Below, in pieces: positions 31,346-33,152 of a stretch of DNA of 33,152 nucleotides (position 1 is the stretch's first letter; each line of letters begins with the position of its first letter). A model generated the notes under the pieces. It saw only the letters and a list, made by a program, of their open reading frames with translations. It ran no database searches and was not told the DNA's origin. Source of the DNA: Negativicutes bacterium. Lineage in GTDB: Bacteria > Bacillota_C > Negativicutes > Sporomusales_B > JARLHX01. The translations under genes and the position numbers were made by a program. Location: assembly GCA_031292035.1 (NCBI GenBank), contig JARLHX010000259.1, forward strand, positions 1 to 33,152, written 5' to 3'.

Positions 31346-31361
31346 GACTGACTGGTCAGTC
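31346..31361. promoter_or_regulatory. TetR-type operator
   Basis: GACTGAC-TG-GTCAGTC is a perfect 16-base dyad. GACTGAC/GTCAGTC half-sites are widespread among TetR/AcrR-family operators. It lies 65 bases before the small charged-protein gene, beside TTGTCA (31368-31373) and TATACT (31385-31390), which are too close together to be one promoter. No TetR gene lies in the window. Confidence 0.6.
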
Positions 31362-31425
31362 ATAATTTTGTCATATTTCCATATTATACTCTAATTAGAG
31401 GTAGAAACTAATGGAGGGATGTCTT

Positions 31426-31776
31426 GTGAAACCGATACTGAAAAAGGTAGTCATATACTCCTTGGTCGGCATATTGCAGTGCGGCTTTGGCGTCGCGGCA
31501 CTGGAGGCATCACCACGGCATGATGAACAAAGATCGCACGAGCAGCAGCGGGATAACCGGGACCGCCACGAACAGCCGCGCTATGAAAACGACCGTCGCT
31601 CCCCCCATGACCGGCGGCAGGAAGAGAATGACCGTCATGAACGCGAGATGGAACGGCGCCACCATGAAAACGAACGGCAATGGCGCGAACGGCAGCGTAT
31701 CGAACGCGAGCGGCACGATGATGTATTGCGCGACATCGAAGCTGCTGCGATCATCTATCTGCTGTTGTCAAACTGA
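31426..31776 (+). CDS. Small exported protein, His/Arg/Glu-rich
   Basis: This 116-residue protein has no family I recognise. The GTG at 31426 is preferred, with GGAGGG seven bases ahead; an in-frame ATG at 31411 lies over that site. A signal peptide is clear: K-P-I-L-K-K, a hydrophobic stretch of about 20, and probable cleavage after A-L-E-A. The mature part (about 30-105) is almost only His, Arg, Glu, Asp, Gln and Asn, with repeated H-E, R-R and E-R steps, so it is either disordered or one charged helix. It ends in a hydrophobic tail, A-A-A-I-I-Y-L-L-L. The histidines suggest metal or proton binding outside the membrane, but that is a guess. A TetR-type operator lies upstream and a terminator downstream, so it is a single-gene unit under its own control. 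Confidence 0.75.
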   Translation: MKPILKKVVIYSLVGILQCGFGVAALEASPRHDEQRSHEQQRDNRDRHEQPRYENDRRSPHDRRQEENDRHEREMERRHHENERQWRERQRIERERHDDVLRDIEAAAIIYLLLSN

Positions 31777-31798
31777 AAGTAATAATCAAACAAATAGT

Positions 31799-31827
31799 AA
31801 AGGGATGCCAGAATGGCATCCCTTTTT
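31799..31827 (+). terminator. Intrinsic terminator after the charged-protein gene
   Basis: AAAGGGATGCCA pairs with TGGCATCCCTTT around a GAA loop and runs into T residues. It lies between two convergent genes. Confidence 0.93.
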
Positions 31828-31877
31828 CTCAACTATTTGACAGAACTCACACAAGATTAGCTGCTGTGCGACACTGT

Positions 31878-33152
31878 CTATAATTTAAATTGGAGAACCG
31901 CTTTCTGCAGTTCTTCTGCCATTTTCGCCAGCGATTCGCTGGAAGAGGCGATTTCTTCCATCGAGGCCGACTGCTCTTCGGCCGCAGCCGACACTGTTTG
32001 TGTCTCGGCCGCGGTCTCTTTGCTGATGGCGGTAATTTCCCGCATGGCCTCGACCACTTGTTGACTGCCGCCTGCCATCTGTTGGGTCGCGGTTGATACC
32101 TGCCCGATCTGGCTGGTGACCTCGTCGATGAGTTTTTCAATCTCTCTAAAGGCTGCGCCTGCCGAACCCACCATTGTGGTGCCTGCTTTGACTTCGCGGG
32201 TTCCTTCATTCATGGCCCCGACGGCTTTCTCTGTTTCACTCCGGATTTCACCGATCAGGGTTGCGATCTGTTTGGCTGCTTCACCTGACTGTTCAGCCAG
32301 TTTGCGAACTTCTTCCGCCACCACGGCGAAGCCCCGTCCCTGTTCCCCGGCCCGCGCGGCTTCGATTGCGGCATTCAAAGCAAGCAGATTGGTCTGTCCG
32401 GCAATAGCCGCGATTGTCTCGACGATCTGGCCGATTTCCTTGGAGCGTTCGCCAAGTTTGGTAACAACCTGGGCCGAGTCGATTACCGTTCTTTCGATGG
32501 TTCCCATCTGAGAGACTGCGTTGCCGATTGCCTTGCCGCCGTCCTGCGCGGCCGCGGCAGCTTGCGCCGAAGCCAGAGCGACCTTACTTGTATTGGCGGC
32601 GATCTCCTGGGAGCTTGCCGCCATTTGCGCCACGGCGGCCGAGCTGGTTGCCACTGAGCTGGTCTGCCGCCCTGTACCGTCGGCCACTGTCATAATCGAG
32701 GTGGCGACCTGGGAAGCGGCCTGGGCGCACTGTTCGGCGCTTGATGTGAGTTGCTCCGACAAGGCTGCCACCTGGTGGGTAGACTGGGATACGGTTAGGA
32801 CAAGGTTTTTCAAGCTGGTTACCGTTGTGTTGATGGCGGTTCCGATTTCGCCAATTTCATCTTTGCTTTTGATTTTTAATGGTTGAATCGCCAAGTTGCC
32901 GGCTGAAACCTGCTGCAGCGCTTCGACATCAATAGACAGACGGTTGGCAATTTCCCGGGCCAGACTGATAGCGATGGTAATGCCTAAAATGAGACTGACA
33001 GCGAATAGCACACTGATGATCCACCGCGCCTGACTGGCCGCCCTGTCTGCGCCATCCCGGTCCCGCTTGGTGATCACGTCGATGTCAGCCTTGATTTTCT
33101 CGTTAGCTTCGCGGTACTTGGCGAAAAGAGCTTTGCCGCCGCCAAGTTTTGC
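31878..33152 (-). CDS. Methyl-accepting chemotaxis protein, C-terminal part
   Basis: This is a membrane chemoreceptor; 424 residues are visible and the N-terminus lies beyond the window. The frame stays open to the last base. In order one sees the end of the extracytoplasmic sensing domain (helical, [12 protein letters not shown]), a membrane helix ([15 protein letters not shown]), a HAMP domain with D-E-I-G-E-I-G, and the long signalling coiled coil. Its tip has the invariant stretch [20 protein letters not shown], which binds CheA and CheW. Ala/Gln/Glu-rich flanks hold the probable methylation sites. No CheW-tethering C-terminal peptide is seen; the protein ends V-L-Q-F-K-L. The ligand is unknown, and no che or flagellar genes are nearby. 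Confidence 0.95.
   Translation of the reverse strand, partial: AKLGGGKALFAKYREANEKIKADIDVITKRDRDGADRAASQARWIISVLFAVSLILGITIAISLAREIANRLSIDVEALQQVSAGNLAIQPLKIKSKDEIGEIGTAINTTVTSLKNLVLTVSQSTHQVAALSEQLTSSAEQCAQAASQVATSIMTVADGTGRQTSSVATSSAAVAQMAASSQEIAANTSKVALASAQAAAAAQDGGKAIGNAVSQMGTIERTVIDSAQVVTKLGERSKEIGQIVETIAAIAGQTNLLALNAAIEAARAGEQGRGFAVVAEEVRKLAEQSGEAAKQIATLIGEIRSETEKAVGAMNEGTREVKAGTTMVGSAGAAFREIEKLIDEVTSQIGQVSTATQQMAGGSQQVVEAMREITAISKETAAETQTVSAAAEEQSASMEEIASSSESLAKMAEELQKAVLQFKL

Noticed and set aside
1..33152. tRNA, rRNA, CRISPR array, insertion sequence, prophage or integration site
   Set aside because: No such genes, regular spaced repeats, transposase or terminal inverted repeats were found on reading both strands; gene order and base composition look like ordinary chromosome.

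Overview
The window looks like chromosomal DNA from a diderm Firmicute, most likely a Negativicute of the Sporomusa type. This is inference from gene content; no marker gene such as rRNA is present. On one side there is a complete RND (AcrAB-type) efflux pump, which implies an outer membrane. On the other side there are Firmicutes habits: strong AGGAGG-type ribosome binding sites with GTG starts, an S-box (SAM-I) riboswitch with an overlapping terminator, a SpoIIAA/RsbV-like partner-switching module, a VanW protein and a short Bacillus-type citrate synthase. No rRNA, tRNA, CRISPR array, transposase or phage gene was seen, and most operons are closed by intrinsic terminators.

Layout. 1-3.65 kb: end of a membrane fusion protein gene and a full RND pump gene, then a terminator. 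3.7-5.1 kb: an MFS transporter. 5.03-6.1 kb: a 373-base gene-free stretch holding 11-bp direct repeats of PhoB/PhoP type and several hairpins, then an orphan PhoB-like response regulator. 6.25-12.8 kb: an Rrf2/IscR-like regulator followed by cydA, cydB, cydD and cydC, i.e. cytochrome bd oxidase plus its assembly exporter, apparently one operon. 12.98-17.4 kb: a STAS anti-sigma-factor antagonist and a 1282-residue membrane sensor that carries PAS domains, a PP2C phosphatase and a C-terminal RsbW-like kinase in one chain. 17.4-18.95 kb: a NiaP-like MFS transporter. 19.0-21.6 kb: a TPR lipoprotein, then a VanW protein paired with a class I glutamine amidotransferase. 21.6-22.8 kb (minus): citrate synthase with a dyad over its promoter. 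23.0-24.57 kb: promoter, SAM riboswitch, metX. 24.5-29.3 kb: a heavy-metal locus with a 43-residue cysteine-rich peptide gene (minus) divergent from cadC-cadA, followed by an Asp/Glu racemase and an MBL-fold hydrolase. 29.4-31.3 kb: an EamA transporter divergent from a LysR regulator. 31.3-31.83 kb: a small exported, highly charged protein behind a TetR-type operator. 31.88 kb to the end (minus): the C-terminal part of a chemotaxis receptor.

How the genes work together. The Rrf2-cydABDC block pairs an Fe-S type sensor with an oxygen-scavenging oxidase, which fits an anaerobe coping with oxygen or NO. The STAS/sensor pair has the phosphatase, the kinase and their shared substrate but no sigma factor in view. 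CadC, its operator and CadA form a Cd/Pb/Zn efflux unit to which the tiny cysteine-rich protein probably belongs. The points most worth a second look are the fused phosphatase-kinase switch, the 43-residue Cys peptide, the orphan TetR-type operator and the structured leader of the response regulator.
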